Assembly (NCBI GenBank): GCA_963839475.1
Contig: CAWIVH010000018.1
Span: 868,001 to 932,000 of the forward strand
From: CAWIVH01 sp963839475
GTDB lineage: Bacteria; Acidobacteriota; UBA6911
Direction: 5' to 3'
DNA length: 64,000 nucleotides
Shown here one piece after another: positions 19,551-27,346 of this stretch. The stretch's first letter is position 1. Each line of letters starts with the position of its first letter. The notes beneath the pieces were generated by a model. That model searched no databases and was not told where the DNA came from. It worked only from the letters and a program-made list of their open reading frames with translations. A program made the translations under genes and the position numbers.

Positions 19551-20342
19551 ATGGCCGTCTTCCCGATCTTCAGTTCGGATTTCCGGTATCTCGAGATGCA
19601 GAACGTGTCGGATGTCGCGAACATCGTCAATTCGTTCAAGACCGAGTCTGTCGACAACGGCACCTGGACCCGGGTTTCCACCTACCTCTTCAAGACGGCC
19701 CAGGACTCGATGGAGCGGTGGTTCCAGCTTCAGCTGAGCGTCCTCTCAACGACGAGGCTCGGGATCACGGCGATGGACCAGTTCGGCAACACCATTGCAG
19801 CCAGGGAGATTGACATCGATGCCGGCGGCTGCAATGTCCGGATCTTCACCGGCCCCAGGCACGCCTATATCACGGCTGTCAGGAGCGGCACCCCGGAGTT
19901 CGGGGGAGCGGCATTGCTCGACCTATCGCCCGCGAACATACTGCTGCCGCTTTATTCGCTGGCAGCCTGCGGGCACCGGAGGGCATCGGACGGCGGAGCC
20001 GATCACCAATACATGGACGAGTGGGCGATGTGGGACGGATCGGCGGCAGTCAACACGTTCCGAGTGATGGCCTACACGGTCGGGAATCCGCTCACCTTCT
20101 CAGCAAAGCCGGGACTTTCGGTCTCAGGCGCCAATGTGTATTACCCCCTGAGGCTTGTGACCAAAGTCTTCGACAAGTGCCGCTGGGTGGGGCGCCTCCC
20201 GCAGTGCATCCTCGGGCCCGATTCGCTCGTTGCCGGCGCCGAGGTCACAGTCCCTATCGGGGATGCCGGCGAAACCGGGGTTTTCAAGGAATGCGGCCGC
20301 TCCGTGATCACGAATCTCAAGATGCTTGTCAGAAAGGCCTGA
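19551..20342 (+). CDS. Phage tail paralogue A1
   Basis: A 263-residue protein and the first of four homologous tandem genes. It begins with the shared opening (MAVFPIF, then DFRYLEMQNVSDV and a 20-residue helix), the FKT/FKSPVDS-type segment (here FKTAQDSMERW), and the A-type motif IDAGGCNVRIFTGP. It ends LVRKA, like A2. No enzyme motif is present. The context immediately after the tail-tip gene suggests a tail-fibre, receptor-binding or decorating subunit. The start ATG follows the previous stop by one base. Confidence 0.75.
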   Translation: MAVFPIFSSDFRYLEMQNVSDVANIVNSFKTESVDNGTWTRVSTYLFKTAQDSMERWFQLQLSVLSTTRLGITAMDQFGNTIAAREIDIDAGGCNVRIFTGPRHAYITAVRSGTPEFGGAALLDLSPANILLPLYSLAACGHRRASDGGADHQYMDEWAMWDGSAAVNTFRVMAYTVGNPLTFSAKPGLSVSGANVYYPLRLVTKVFDKCRWVGRLPQCILGPDSLVAGAEVTVPIGDAGETGVFKECGRSVITNLKMLVRKA

Positions 20343-20345
20343 CCC

Positions 20346-21158
20346 ATGGCTATTCCGGCCCACCTCAACTGCGCGTTCAGTTACCAGGAGATGACCCCGA
20401 TCACCGATGTCTCCTCCATCATCACGGCTTTCCGGGCCCAGGTGACCGCGATGACACCGGCATGGACTGAACCCTCGACGGCCCTTTTCAAGACTCCTGT
20501 GGATTCAGTCGGCCGGTGGATCGATGTCCTCCTGACGAGAATATCGGCAACAAACCTCGAATGCCGCGTCAGGGACAGCGGCGGCGCCACGGTCTGTACC
20601 GTCCGGATGCAGATCGATTCGGGGAGCGTCGTAAGAATATATGCCGGGGAGTTCTACTTCCACATCGAGGCGGTCCGGGGGAGTCCGAACTCCCCTGAGT
20701 GGCTGAAAGGGGGCATCCTCGACCTGAGCCCCGAAGCACAGAACATCCACACCCACTGGGCCTACGGCGACGGCTCGCGAACGGCGGCCGACGCGCTCCA
20801 GAACCCACACCAGCCGATGTGCCTCTACGCCCTGGACGATGCTGCTTATTCGAGGCAGCCCAGGATTCCGCTCTCTGCGACTGGTTCAGCCGGACTCACT
20901 TCCATGCAGCCGCTTTATAGTCCGGGGGGCGGCGGGATGTTCATGGCGGCGACCGTTTATGCCGTCCCGACGGGCGCTCCGTCAGGCGCGGGCTGGGGCC
21001 ATGTCGCCGGAAGGATGTACCAGCATCTGCAGTGCCCCGGGGACGCCTCGATCGGGTCGGAGTTCAAGGTGCCCGTCGACACGAACGAGCGGCGCTGGTT
21101 CAAGGTGCTGGCGCCGGGCACGGCCTACGGCTTTCGCCTCGCCTGCAGGATCTCGTAG
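20346..21158 (+). CDS. Phage tail paralogue B1
   Basis: A 270-residue member of the tandem family, type B. It shares the N-terminal pattern with its neighbours (MAIPAHL, SYQEMTPITDVSSII, FKTPVDSVGRWIDVLL) and has the B-specific LLTRISATNLECRVR and a GGILDLSPE motif. It starts three bases after the A1 stop. Probably a structural tail component partnering the A-type protein. The exact role is unknown. Confidence 0.75.
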   Translation: MAIPAHLNCAFSYQEMTPITDVSSIITAFRAQVTAMTPAWTEPSTALFKTPVDSVGRWIDVLLTRISATNLECRVRDSGGATVCTVRMQIDSGSVVRIYAGEFYFHIEAVRGSPNSPEWLKGGILDLSPEAQNIHTHWAYGDGSRTAADALQNPHQPMCLYALDDAAYSRQPRIPLSATGSAGLTSMQPLYSPGGGGMFMAATVYAVPTGAPSGAGWGHVAGRMYQHLQCPGDASIGSEFKVPVDTNERRWFKVLAPGTAYGFRLACRIS

Positions 21159-21167
21159 GGAGACCAT

Positions 21168-21962
21168 ATGTCTGTTCCAGCATTCCTTGCCGGTAACTTC
21201 CGCTACCTTGAAACCGCCGGGGTCACGGACGTCAATACCATCATCTCCGACATGCGCGCCGAACTCGTCAACGCCACAAACGGCTGGACCGAGCCCGTCG
21301 CGGGAAGCTTCAAGAGCCCCGTCGACAGTTACGGCCGCTTTATCGTGATCGCCCTAACGCGCCAGTCCGCTACCCGCATCGCATTCGTCGTGACCGACAA
21401 GTGGGCGCAGCAGATCGTCAACGGCACCTTCGATATAGACGCCGGCGGCTGCATGGTCCGCTACTTTACCGGCCCCGACTGCTGCTATGTCGAAACCGTC
21501 CGGGCGACGACGCCGGAGTTCGGCATGGCTTGGAAGGCAAACATCAGCCCCGAGATCGACGGCATCGACGGCTACGCCTGGTTTGCCCACACCTACAGGA
21601 ACAGCACCGGCACAACCCAGACCAGCACCTTCTCCACGGCTTACGGATGGAACGGGAGCAGCTACCAGAGCGGCGAGTATCTCTGCTCGGCTGAGATGTA
21701 CTCGAGCAACGCGAGCTTCTCGAACGGCCGGACCTACTCCGGCACTCATCTTTTCGTTCCCGAGGAGTGCTTCCACTATGCGCCCGGCGCGGCCGTCTGG
21801 GCCTGGGCGGGCAGGATGCCGCAGACCGTTCAGGGTCCGAACAGCCTCGCGGCAGGCTCCGAGGTGACGATCCCGATCGACGACGGGGTGAACGCTACTT
21901 TCAAGAAGACCTGCTCGCGGACCGGAACCTTCGGCGTGAACCTCTTCTTCAGGAAGGCTTGA
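21168..21962 (+). CDS. Phage tail paralogue A2
   Basis: A 264-residue A-type paralogue (MSVPAFL, NFRYLETAGVTDVNTI, FKSPVDSYGRF, IDAGGCMVRYFTGP, C-terminal FFRKA). A ribosome-binding site AGGGAGACC precedes the ATG. Its middle section is rich in Ser/Thr/Tyr/Asn, typical of exposed receptor-contacting surfaces, and differs strongly from A1, as expected for host-range variation. Confidence 0.75.
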   Translation: MSVPAFLAGNFRYLETAGVTDVNTIISDMRAELVNATNGWTEPVAGSFKSPVDSYGRFIVIALTRQSATRIAFVVTDKWAQQIVNGTFDIDAGGCMVRYFTGPDCCYVETVRATTPEFGMAWKANISPEIDGIDGYAWFAHTYRNSTGTTQTSTFSTAYGWNGSSYQSGEYLCSAEMYSSNASFSNGRTYSGTHLFVPEECFHYAPGAAVWAWAGRMPQTVQGPNSLAAGSEVTIPIDDGVNATFKKTCSRTGTFGVNLFFRKA

Positions 21963-21965
21963 CCC

Positions 21966-22733
21966 ATGGCAGTCCCAGCTTTTCTCAACGAGAGCTTCCA
22001 CTACACCAGGATGCCTGCCGTCACCGACATGGCCGACGTGATCACAAGGTTCCGGGCCGATTCGGCCGGGATGTCGTGGTCGGAACCCTCGGCGGGACTC
22101 TTCAAGTCGCCTGTCGATGCCGACGGCCGCTGGTTCGACCTCCTCCTGACGAGGATATCGGCGACGAATCTCGAATGCCGCATGAGGACATCCACGGCGG
22201 TCACGGTCTACGCCGGCAGGATCCAGATCGATGCAGCAGGCGACGACGTGATCATACTGCTCGGGCCTCACTACTTCTGGATCTGCTCCCTCAAAGCCAA
22301 TGGCATCTGGGAGTGGGCAAACGGCGGGATCTTCGATGTCAGCCCGGAAACCCAGACCGTCTATGACAAGTACTATTACGGGTTCGCCTACCGGACGACT
22401 GGGGATGCGGTCCAGAGCTACAGCTCGGCGAGCCACGCATTCGCCTGGGGAGGATCATCCTACGCGCTGACGGAAACGATGTGGCATAACTGGACGACTC
22501 GCGGCATAGCGGTCGCCATGTGGTCGATGACGACCGGGGCGGCTATCTTCCAGCCGGTGAACGGGTCGATCCAGGCATACTACGCTGGCCGTCTCTATAA
22601 CCACCTCTTCGGACCTAATGGCATCTCTCCCGGTTCCATAGTGGATGTCCCCATCGACGACGGCGTCACGGGAAAGTTCCTGGCCATATACCCTTCGGTC
22701 GGCCAGTGTCGGCTTTTCGTGAGGTGCGGATAG
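21966..22733 (+). CDS. Phage tail paralogue B2
   Basis: A 255-residue B-type paralogue (MAVPAFL, HYTRMPAVTDMADVI, FKSPVDADGRWFDLL, LLTRISATNLECRMR, GGIFDVSPE). It completes the A-B-A-B order. It starts three bases after A2, the same spacing as A1-B1, consistent with duplication of a two-gene unit. Predicted tail-tip or fibre component. Confidence 0.75.
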   Translation: MAVPAFLNESFHYTRMPAVTDMADVITRFRADSAGMSWSEPSAGLFKSPVDADGRWFDLLLTRISATNLECRMRTSTAVTVYAGRIQIDAAGDDVIILLGPHYFWICSLKANGIWEWANGGIFDVSPETQTVYDKYYYGFAYRTTGDAVQSYSSASHAFAWGGSSYALTETMWHNWTTRGIAVAMWSMTTGAAIFQPVNGSIQAYYAGRLYNHLFGPNGISPGSIVDVPIDDGVTGKFLAIYPSVGQCRLFVRCG

Positions 22734-23132
22734 GTGTTTGTCTCGGGCGGCGAGTACTTCGAATCCATGGTCTTCTCGGCGGTCCAAGGGAAGAGAATCG
22801 AGGCAAAGCAGACAATCGACACCGCGCCGAATCCCGATCGCGCGCACAAGCGGGAGTTCATATCGGCCGCTGCAGTCGAAGTAAACGGGGCCTATGCCTC
22901 CAGGGGCCTCTTTGAGTTTATCCGCTCCGACCCCTGGCTCTTCCGGGATGCCCGGAAGGTGGAGCTCAGGCAGGGGATCGGCCTCGCCCCCGGCGGGACT
23001 GCGAAGGCATTCAGCGGCAGCTTCGTCTCGGAGCTGACCGGGATCTTCATGCGGGACTGGTCGTTGGCTCCCAATCCCGTCTACCAGAACCAGGGATTCA
23101 TGCCGGAATTCATCCTGCTCCTTTGCGACTGA
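22734..23132 (+). CDS. Phage tail-associated protein, unknown
   Basis: A 132-residue protein with a GTG start abutting the B2 stop. It has no recognised domain, is mixed alpha/beta, and ends in the hydrophobic motif MPEFILLLCD. A similar C-terminal motif without its gene appears at 24003-24036, suggesting that this gene was once duplicated. Its position puts it in the tail module. Confidence 0.6.
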   Translation: MFVSGGEYFESMVFSAVQGKRIEAKQTIDTAPNPDRAHKREFISAAAVEVNGAYASRGLFEFIRSDPWLFRDARKVELRQGIGLAPGGTAKAFSGSFVSELTGIFMRDWSLAPNPVYQNQGFMPEFILLLCD

Positions 23133-23276
23133 TCGTGAATGACTCAAAGGACCGGGGGCACGGCGCCATCCACATAACCATAGGCATCATTCCAACAGTT
23201 TTCACGGGCGATCGGGCTCCGGACAAGCCGGCGCTCGACCCCGCGCTTAATCCACCCAGACAATGAAAGGAACAAC

Positions 23277-23702
23277 ATGAGCAAATCGTGTGCGGAACTT
23301 CAGGCGGACCTTGATTATCAACAGCAGACGGTGAGGCCCGGGAGGCTTCTTAGTCAGCAATATACCGCCCAGCAGCTCGCTTACTGGCAGCAGATGTACC
23401 AGATGCTGTCGAACGTGATCACCAACATGAATGCAATGCAGAGCGCCTGTGTCCGGAATCTCCGGGACAGCGCCGCCGTAAACTACACGCAGCCGCCTGC
23501 TTACTATGCGGACGAGGAAACGGGAAACACAGAACTGGTCGGGATCGAAACCCAGCTCGCAAACGCGCAGGCGGACCAGAACAACGCCCAGAACAATGCC
23601 GAATGCTTCGGCGGGCAGTACCAGCAGGCGACATGCGATCTGGCTGCCTGCGACGCCGAGATCGCGAGCATCCAGAACCAGATGATTGCCCAGGGTTGCT
23701 GA
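23277..23702 (+). CDS. Cysteine-containing coiled-coil phage protein
   Basis: A 141-residue Gln/Ala-rich helical protein. The ATG at 23277 follows a good AAAGGAA ribosome-binding site. Cysteines at the N-terminus (SCAEL), in the middle and at the extreme C-terminus (AQGC) could form disulfides. No family is recognised. The following small ORF shares the CAE opening and AQGC ending. The order in the operon, between tail and lysis genes, suggests a minor tail or lysis-accessory protein. Confidence 0.6.
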   Translation: MSKSCAELQADLDYQQQTVRPGRLLSQQYTAQQLAYWQQMYQMLSNVITNMNAMQSACVRNLRDSAAVNYTQPPAYYADEETGNTELVGIETQLANAQADQNNAQNNAECFGGQYQQATCDLAACDAEIASIQNQMIAQGC

Positions 23703-23725
23703 CGGTGGCGGAAAGGGCAGCATCC

Positions 23726-23872
23726 ATGACCTGCGCTGAAATAGCCGCGGCCTTGGCCGCGGTGAAAGCCAGGCTGTCGGGCCGGAACGCTTTGCCCGGG
23801 TCCGAAGTGTCCGCCCTCGAGTCCCGACTCCTGGACCTGCGCCGCCGGTGGAAAGCTCAAGGGTGCACCTGA
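23726..23872 (+). CDS. 48-residue helical phage protein related to the preceding gene
   Basis: ATG at 23726 with a GAAAGGG ribosome-binding site about 8 bases upstream; a GTG at 23705 is an alternative start. The product is a single Ala/Leu/Arg-rich helical hairpin starting MTCAEIAAAL and ending KAQGCT. Both ends echo the 141-residue neighbour (SCAEL and AQGC), which suggests a shortened paralogue. Function unknown. Confidence 0.5.
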   Translation: MTCAEIAAALAAVKARLSGRNALPGSEVSALESRLLDLRRRWKAQGCT

Positions 23873-23965
23873 CGCGATCTGCCGGGGCCATGTAATGAGC
23901 CCGGGGAAAAGCTTTGACCTGCGGCTTGGTATAGGGCGGGGGTGAACATTCACGCCCGCCCTCTC

Positions 23966-24036
23966 TCGCAACAAACGTGATTGAGTCCCGTGGCCGGGTC
24001 CTGATGCCCGAGTTCATGCTTCTTATTAATGATTGA
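23966..24036 (+). pseudogene. 3' remnant of a tail-gene duplicate (MPEF motif)
   Basis: One frame ending at the TGA at 24034-24036 reads VLMPEFMLLIND. This resembles the C-terminus of the 132-residue protein at 22734-23132 (GFMPEFILLLCD). No start or upstream body is present. It is best explained as the 3' scar of a deleted duplicate. Confidence 0.35.
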
Positions 24037-24047
24037 CACGGGAAGTG

Positions 24048-24356
24048 ATGCCGATGGCGAAACTGTTTCTGGAAGGGGCGGCAGGCGCCCTGGTCGAGAT
24101 TGCGATCCTTCTTGTATCGGGGATTGTTCTGCTCGACCGAATCAGGCACATGACCGGTGACCTCAAGACCCGGGTCGATTCCCTCGAGGGATGGCGCGAC
24201 GGCCACGTCACGAGCAGCCAGCCCCATGCAGTCTGCATCCTCGAGGACCGCAGGAAGCTCGACGAGCACGAACGTCTGGAGAGGATCGAGCGCAAGATTG
24301 ACCGCCTCGAAGAGCGAATCGATGCCCTGACCGAGAAGATCCATGAGCGAAACTGA
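24048..24356 (+). CDS. Membrane-anchored coiled-coil protein of the lysis cassette
   Basis: About 102 residues. The ATG at 24048 follows GGGAAG; ATG 24054 is also possible. One membrane segment (about residues 12-30, ALVEIAILLVSGIVLL) is followed by a charged Glu/Arg/Leu coiled coil to the end. This layout resembles XhlA/haemolysin-type holin accessory proteins. Its 3' end overlaps the endolysin start by 14 bases, so it is translationally coupled to the lysis gene. Confidence 0.6.
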   Translation: MPMAKLFLEGAAGALVEIAILLVSGIVLLDRIRHMTGDLKTRVDSLEGWRDGHVTSSQPHAVCILEDRRKLDEHERLERIERKIDRLEERIDALTEKIHERN

Positions 24357-24861
24357 GATCCTGCGGTTCATCAGGGAGACCTATGGCGGGATGATCGCCG
24401 ACGCTGCCTTGAAGCACCGCCACCGGTCCGAAGTCCTCGCCGGGATCCTCATGCGCGAGACGCAGGGCGGCCTGTCCCCTTTGCTGGATCAGCCGGGGCC
24501 GGCTGGTCGCGGAGACCGCGACAAGCAGGGCCGATGCCACGGCCACGGCTTATGTCAGATCGACGACCGCTCCTTCCCGGAATTCTGCGCTGGACCTGAT
24601 TGGAAGGACCCTGCAAAGAACATCGAAATGGGCGCCTGGGTGCTTGGCCGCAAGCGGGCATTTCTCGCGGCGAAAACGCTCGGCTTCCAGCTCACGAACG
24701 ACGAGCTCGAAAGGGCATCGATCGCCGCCTACAACGCCGGCGAGGGACGCGTGCTGAAAGAGCTCAAGCAGGGCCGCGATGTCGACAGCCTTACGGCGCA
24801 TGGCGACTACGCCGCCTCGGTCCTGCGATTCGCCGAGCAATACCTGAAACTGAAGGAATGA
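24343..24861 (+). CDS. Endolysin, GH23-type lytic transglycosylase/lysozyme
   Basis: A 172-residue peptidoglycan-cleaving enzyme. The fold signatures of goose-lysozyme/SLT enzymes are visible: a candidate catalytic Glu in LMRETQGG (near residue 39), the HGLCQID motif corresponding to the G-L-M-Q-I motif, and AAYNAGEGRV matching the A-Y-N-A-G motif. There is no signal peptide, so it needs a holin for export, and holin-like genes flank it. Predicted to lyse the host at the end of the phage cycle by cutting the MurNAc-GlcNAc bond. Confidence 0.85.
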   Translation: MSETEILRFIRETYGGMIADAALKHRHRSEVLAGILMRETQGGLSPLLDQPGPAGRGDRDKQGRCHGHGLCQIDDRSFPEFCAGPDWKDPAKNIEMGAWVLGRKRAFLAAKTLGFQLTNDELERASIAAYNAGEGRVLKELKQGRDVDSLTAHGDYAASVLRFAEQYLKLKE

Positions 24862-24865
24862 CATC

Positions 24866-25075
24866 GTGGATTGGCACGATTGGATGCGCAACGACAAAAC
24901 GATGCTCGGGCTTCTGATCGTCTTTGTGCTCCTTCTGTGGGCCTGGGTGCGTGAGCCGAAATTATTTGATCTCGTGAATCTGTTCGCCGGCGCCCTGATC
25001 GCTCTGATTACGGGCGCGGTTCTGAGAAGGAACGGCAATGGGAACGGCACCGACACACAGGATCCACGGAAATGA
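24866..25075 (+). CDS. Holin-like small membrane protein
   Basis: 69 residues. The GTG at 24866 has GAAGGA nine bases upstream. Two hydrophobic segments (about residues 14-27 and 36-53) flank a short charged turn, and the tail is Asn/Gly-rich and soluble. Size, two membrane passes and position next to the endolysin fit a class II-type holin. The next gene overlaps its stop by 4 bases. Confidence 0.6.
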   Translation: MDWHDWMRNDKTMLGLLIVFVLLLWAWVREPKLFDLVNLFAGALIALITGAVLRRNGNGNGTDTQDPRK

Positions 25076-25794
25076 GAACCTTTGTTGATTGTCTGAAATG
25101 TCTTTGCCTGATCGCCGCCATTTTCGCCCTGGTCGGGGCGGGGCTGGCATTCAGAGAGATCGGAAGAGTCTCGCAATCCGCGACAGACGCGGCTACTGAA
25201 ATCAGGGGCGTGGCCCAGGAACTGAGAAAAACGGCGGCCGCCGTCTCGGAATACGCGCAGCACCAGACGCAACAGCTTATGGATCCGCGCAACCAGAAAG
25301 CCCTCGATGCCGGCATCCAGGCCTTCGCGGTATTCAACGGCACCGGTAGGCTCATCAACCGCGAGGTAATTCCCCGTGCAATGGATGTCCTCGACAACCT
25401 CTCGAATGCTACGGCGTCGCTCGACAGGGCAATTCAGGCAACGGACAAGTCAGTAAACGCGGAGCTACTGCCGGAATCGAAGCGCGTGCTTACGGGCGCG
25501 ACCGATGCCATCGCGGCCACAAAAAACTCGGCCGAGGCGGCGACCACCCAGATCGTTCAGGCGGGAAACGACATTCATTCAATCCTGTCAGACCCCGCCA
25601 TCAAATCCATCCTGGCGGAAACAACCCAAATTGCAGACCACACCGACAGCGTGGCGGCGAACCTCGAGGAGGCGTCTAAACAGATGCCGCGGATCGCCGC
25701 CGATGTCGAGCGGATCGCCGCGACCAGTTCTCGCTACAGGAAAGCAGTTCTTTTGTCTCAAATCCTGTCCGCCCTCGCGCGGGCATTTTTCTGA
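25072..25794 (+). CDS. Membrane-anchored helical phage protein
   Basis: 240 residues. One N-terminal membrane segment (about 9-27) is followed by long Ala/Ser/Thr-rich heptad helices resembling the periplasmic coiled coil of chemoreceptor-like or spanin-like proteins. It overlaps the holin-like gene by 4 bases (ATGA) and is followed by another small phage gene. No family assigned; a spanin-like role in envelope disruption is a guess from position. Confidence 0.55.
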   Translation: MRTFVDCLKCLCLIAAIFALVGAGLAFREIGRVSQSATDAATEIRGVAQELRKTAAAVSEYAQHQTQQLMDPRNQKALDAGIQAFAVFNGTGRLINREVIPRAMDVLDNLSNATASLDRAIQATDKSVNAELLPESKRVLTGATDAIAATKNSAEAATTQIVQAGNDIHSILSDPAIKSILAETTQIADHTDSVAANLEEASKQMPRIAADVERIAATSSRYRKAVLLSQILSALARAFF

Positions 25795-25803
25795 GGTGAC
25801 AAA

Positions 25804-26088
25804 ATGACAAATCTGTTGAAGCGAATCAGCGGCGCCATGAAGGACGCCGTATTTCAGATGTTCGGGCTGCAGGCTGTTTTCGGCTCGGGGACCGGAGATG
25901 CCAAGAAAGCGGCGATCATGGATTTCCTGAGGAATGCGATCGGCGTCGGGGAACTGGCCCTTGGGCGCGACATCGTCGACGAAGCCGAATTCGTTGCCGG
26001 CCTCGATCAAGCCGCAGAAGGCGTGCTCCGAGCGCTGAAGGCAACGAATCTATGGCAGAAAACCTTCGGCCCAACCAAGGCAGCGTGA
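25804..26088 (+). CDS. Small phage protein of unknown function (intact copy)
   Basis: 94 residues. The ATG at 25804 follows GAGGTGAC. Mostly helical, with the conserved-looking core KKAAIMDFLRNAIGVGE and a C-terminal LWQKTFGPTKAA. I do not recognise a family. A frameshifted, clearly homologous copy lies at 26467-26746, so the gene was duplicated together with or around the FN3 protein gene. Confidence 0.6.
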   Translation: MTNLLKRISGAMKDAVFQMFGLQAVFGSGTGDAKKAAIMDFLRNAIGVGELALGRDIVDEAEFVAGLDQAAEGVLRALKATNLWQKTFGPTKAA

Positions 26089-26095
26089 GGTGAAT

Positions 26096-26452
26096 ATGAA
26101 ACGACTGATTCTCGCGGCTCTTTTCCTTCTCCTGGCCTGCTCTCTCATGGCCCAGACCGGCACAGGAACAGTCACGCTTGCTTGGGACGCAAACCCGGCC
26201 ACTGACCAGGTCACGAAGTATACTGTTTACCGGGCCCCGGCCGCAGCTGGCCCGTGGACCAAGGTGCAGGATGTGACCGCGACCACCGCGACGGTGACCG
26301 GGCTGTCCCCGGGGATCTATTTCTTCCGGGTTACCGCCAGCAACGTCTGGGCCGAGAGCGGGCCGTCGAACGTGGTCAGCACACCGCCTCCAGCCGGCGC
26401 TCCCGCCAACCTGAAGGTCACTGTGACCTTGCAGGTGACGGTTGTGCCTTAA
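26096..26452 (+). CDS. Exported fibronectin type III domain protein
   Basis: 118 residues. The ATG at 26096 has GAGG five bases upstream; an in-frame GTG lies at 26090. An N-terminal signal with LLLAC could be a lipobox (lipoprotein) or a signal-peptidase-I site after LMAQ. One FN3 domain follows (TLAWDANPATDQVTKYTVYR, then TATVTGLSPG), with a Pro-rich C-terminus. FN3 domains are common on phage surface proteins and exported adhesins. It may alter the lysogen's surface. Confidence 0.7.
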   Translation: MKRLILAALFLLLACSLMAQTGTGTVTLAWDANPATDQVTKYTVYRAPAAAGPWTKVQDVTATTATVTGLSPGIYFFRVTASNVWAESGPSNVVSTPPPAGAPANLKVTVTLQVTVVP

Positions 26453-26466
26453 ACTTCAAGTTCTTT

Positions 26467-26746
26467 TAGTCAAAGCGCATCGGCGGCGCCCTGAAAGACG
26501 CAACGTGGTTCAGCCGTTTGGCTTGCATGCACTTTTCAGCCGCGGGACCGGAGAGACCAAAAAGGCGGCCATCATGGATTTCCTGAAGAACGCGATCGGC
26601 GTCGGCGAGATGGCGCTCGGTAAGGACATCGTTGACGAGGCGGAATTCGTAGCCGGCCTTAAACCAGGCCGCGGAGGGAATTCTCCGCGCCCTGAAGGCC
26701 ACCAACCTGTGGCAGAAGGCGTTCGGCGCAACCAAAGCTGCATGAA
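26467..26746 (+). pseudogene. Decayed duplicate of the small phage gene at 25804
   Basis: The sequence aligns along its length with 25804-26088 (for example IMDFLKNAIGVGEMALGKDIVDEAEF versus the same stretch of the intact gene, differing at few positions). It has at least two frameshifts: one before the AAIMDF segment, and one near 26660, after which the reading LRALKATNLWQKAFG continues in a new frame to a TGA at 26744-26746. The start codon is missing, as a TAG occupies the equivalent position. Confidence 0.8.
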
Positions 26747-26814
26747 GCAGTTATCCGAATAAATTATGCTGTCGCCCTTAACTTGCTCCATGGTCAACTG
26801 CTGGAACAATCCAC

Positions 26815-26851
26815 TTGGATTTCAGCTGCATGCCTCGGCATAATAGGCAGT
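26815..26851 (+). promoter_or_regulatory. Predicted promoter with overlapping dyad, leaderless start
   Basis: TTGGAT at 26815-26820 and CATAAT at 26839-26844 are 18 bases apart. A TGCCT/AGGCA inverted repeat (26831-26835 and 26845-26849) brackets the -10 box. The ATG at 26852 lies only 7 bases after the -10, so transcription would start at or next to the start codon. Confidence 0.45.
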
Positions 26852-27346
26852 ATGCTATCCATTGCCGAACAAGAACTTGCCGACCTGATCGCCTGTCCGA
26901 AGGCCGTCGTCGATCCTCCACGCCGAGAGATGAAGCTTGAGGGCAAAATGAAGCGGAACGAAATGGCACTCAAGTCCGGGGACGGAAAACATAATTTCCG
27001 TGTCTTCATGCGTCAGAACGAGGAGTTCCAGGAGAACTTCTCGATCGGCCTCGTTTATGTTCCGCGTGAAGATCCGGGCGAGTTTGTTCTCATTCGGTAC
27101 AATGGCCAGCACGGCGGTACCAGAACGCATCCTCACCATGCCGTCTACCACGTCCATCGGATCCTGGCGGAAGATCTCAAGGCAGGAGTTAAGGAGGCGC
27201 GGTCCATCGAACAGACAGTGGAATATGCCTCTTTTGCTGAAGCAGTTCGTGCTTTCTGCCGCCGAATCAACATGAATGAGCAAGAGAAATTCTTCCCAGG
27301 CCTCATTCAGCGTCATTTATTCCCCGGTGAGGAGACGCAGCTATGA
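26852..27346 (+). CDS. DUF6978-like protein, first gene of a two-gene unit
   Basis: 164 residues counted from ATG 26852; a longer reading from 26783 is possible but has no ribosome-binding site and a less protein-like start. The central part (FVLIRYNGQHGG, HPHHAVYHVHR) resembles DUF6978 proteins, which have a conserved His-rich motif. The assignment is by eye and moderate. It overlaps the DUF1828-like gene by 4 bases. It is the first gene of the non-viral cargo after the lysis region. Confidence 0.55.
   Translation: MLSIAEQELADLIACPKAVVDPPRREMKLEGKMKRNEMALKSGDGKHNFRVFMRQNEEFQENFSIGLVYVPREDPGEFVLIRYNGQHGGTRTHPHHAVYHVHRILAEDLKAGVKEARSIEQTVEYASFAEAVRAFCRRINMNEQEKFFPGLIQRHLFPGEETQL

Noticed and set aside
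21354..22436. 360-codon minus-strand open frame across tail paralogues A2 and B2
   Set aside because: It crosses two tightly packed plus-strand genes and has no domain-like features.
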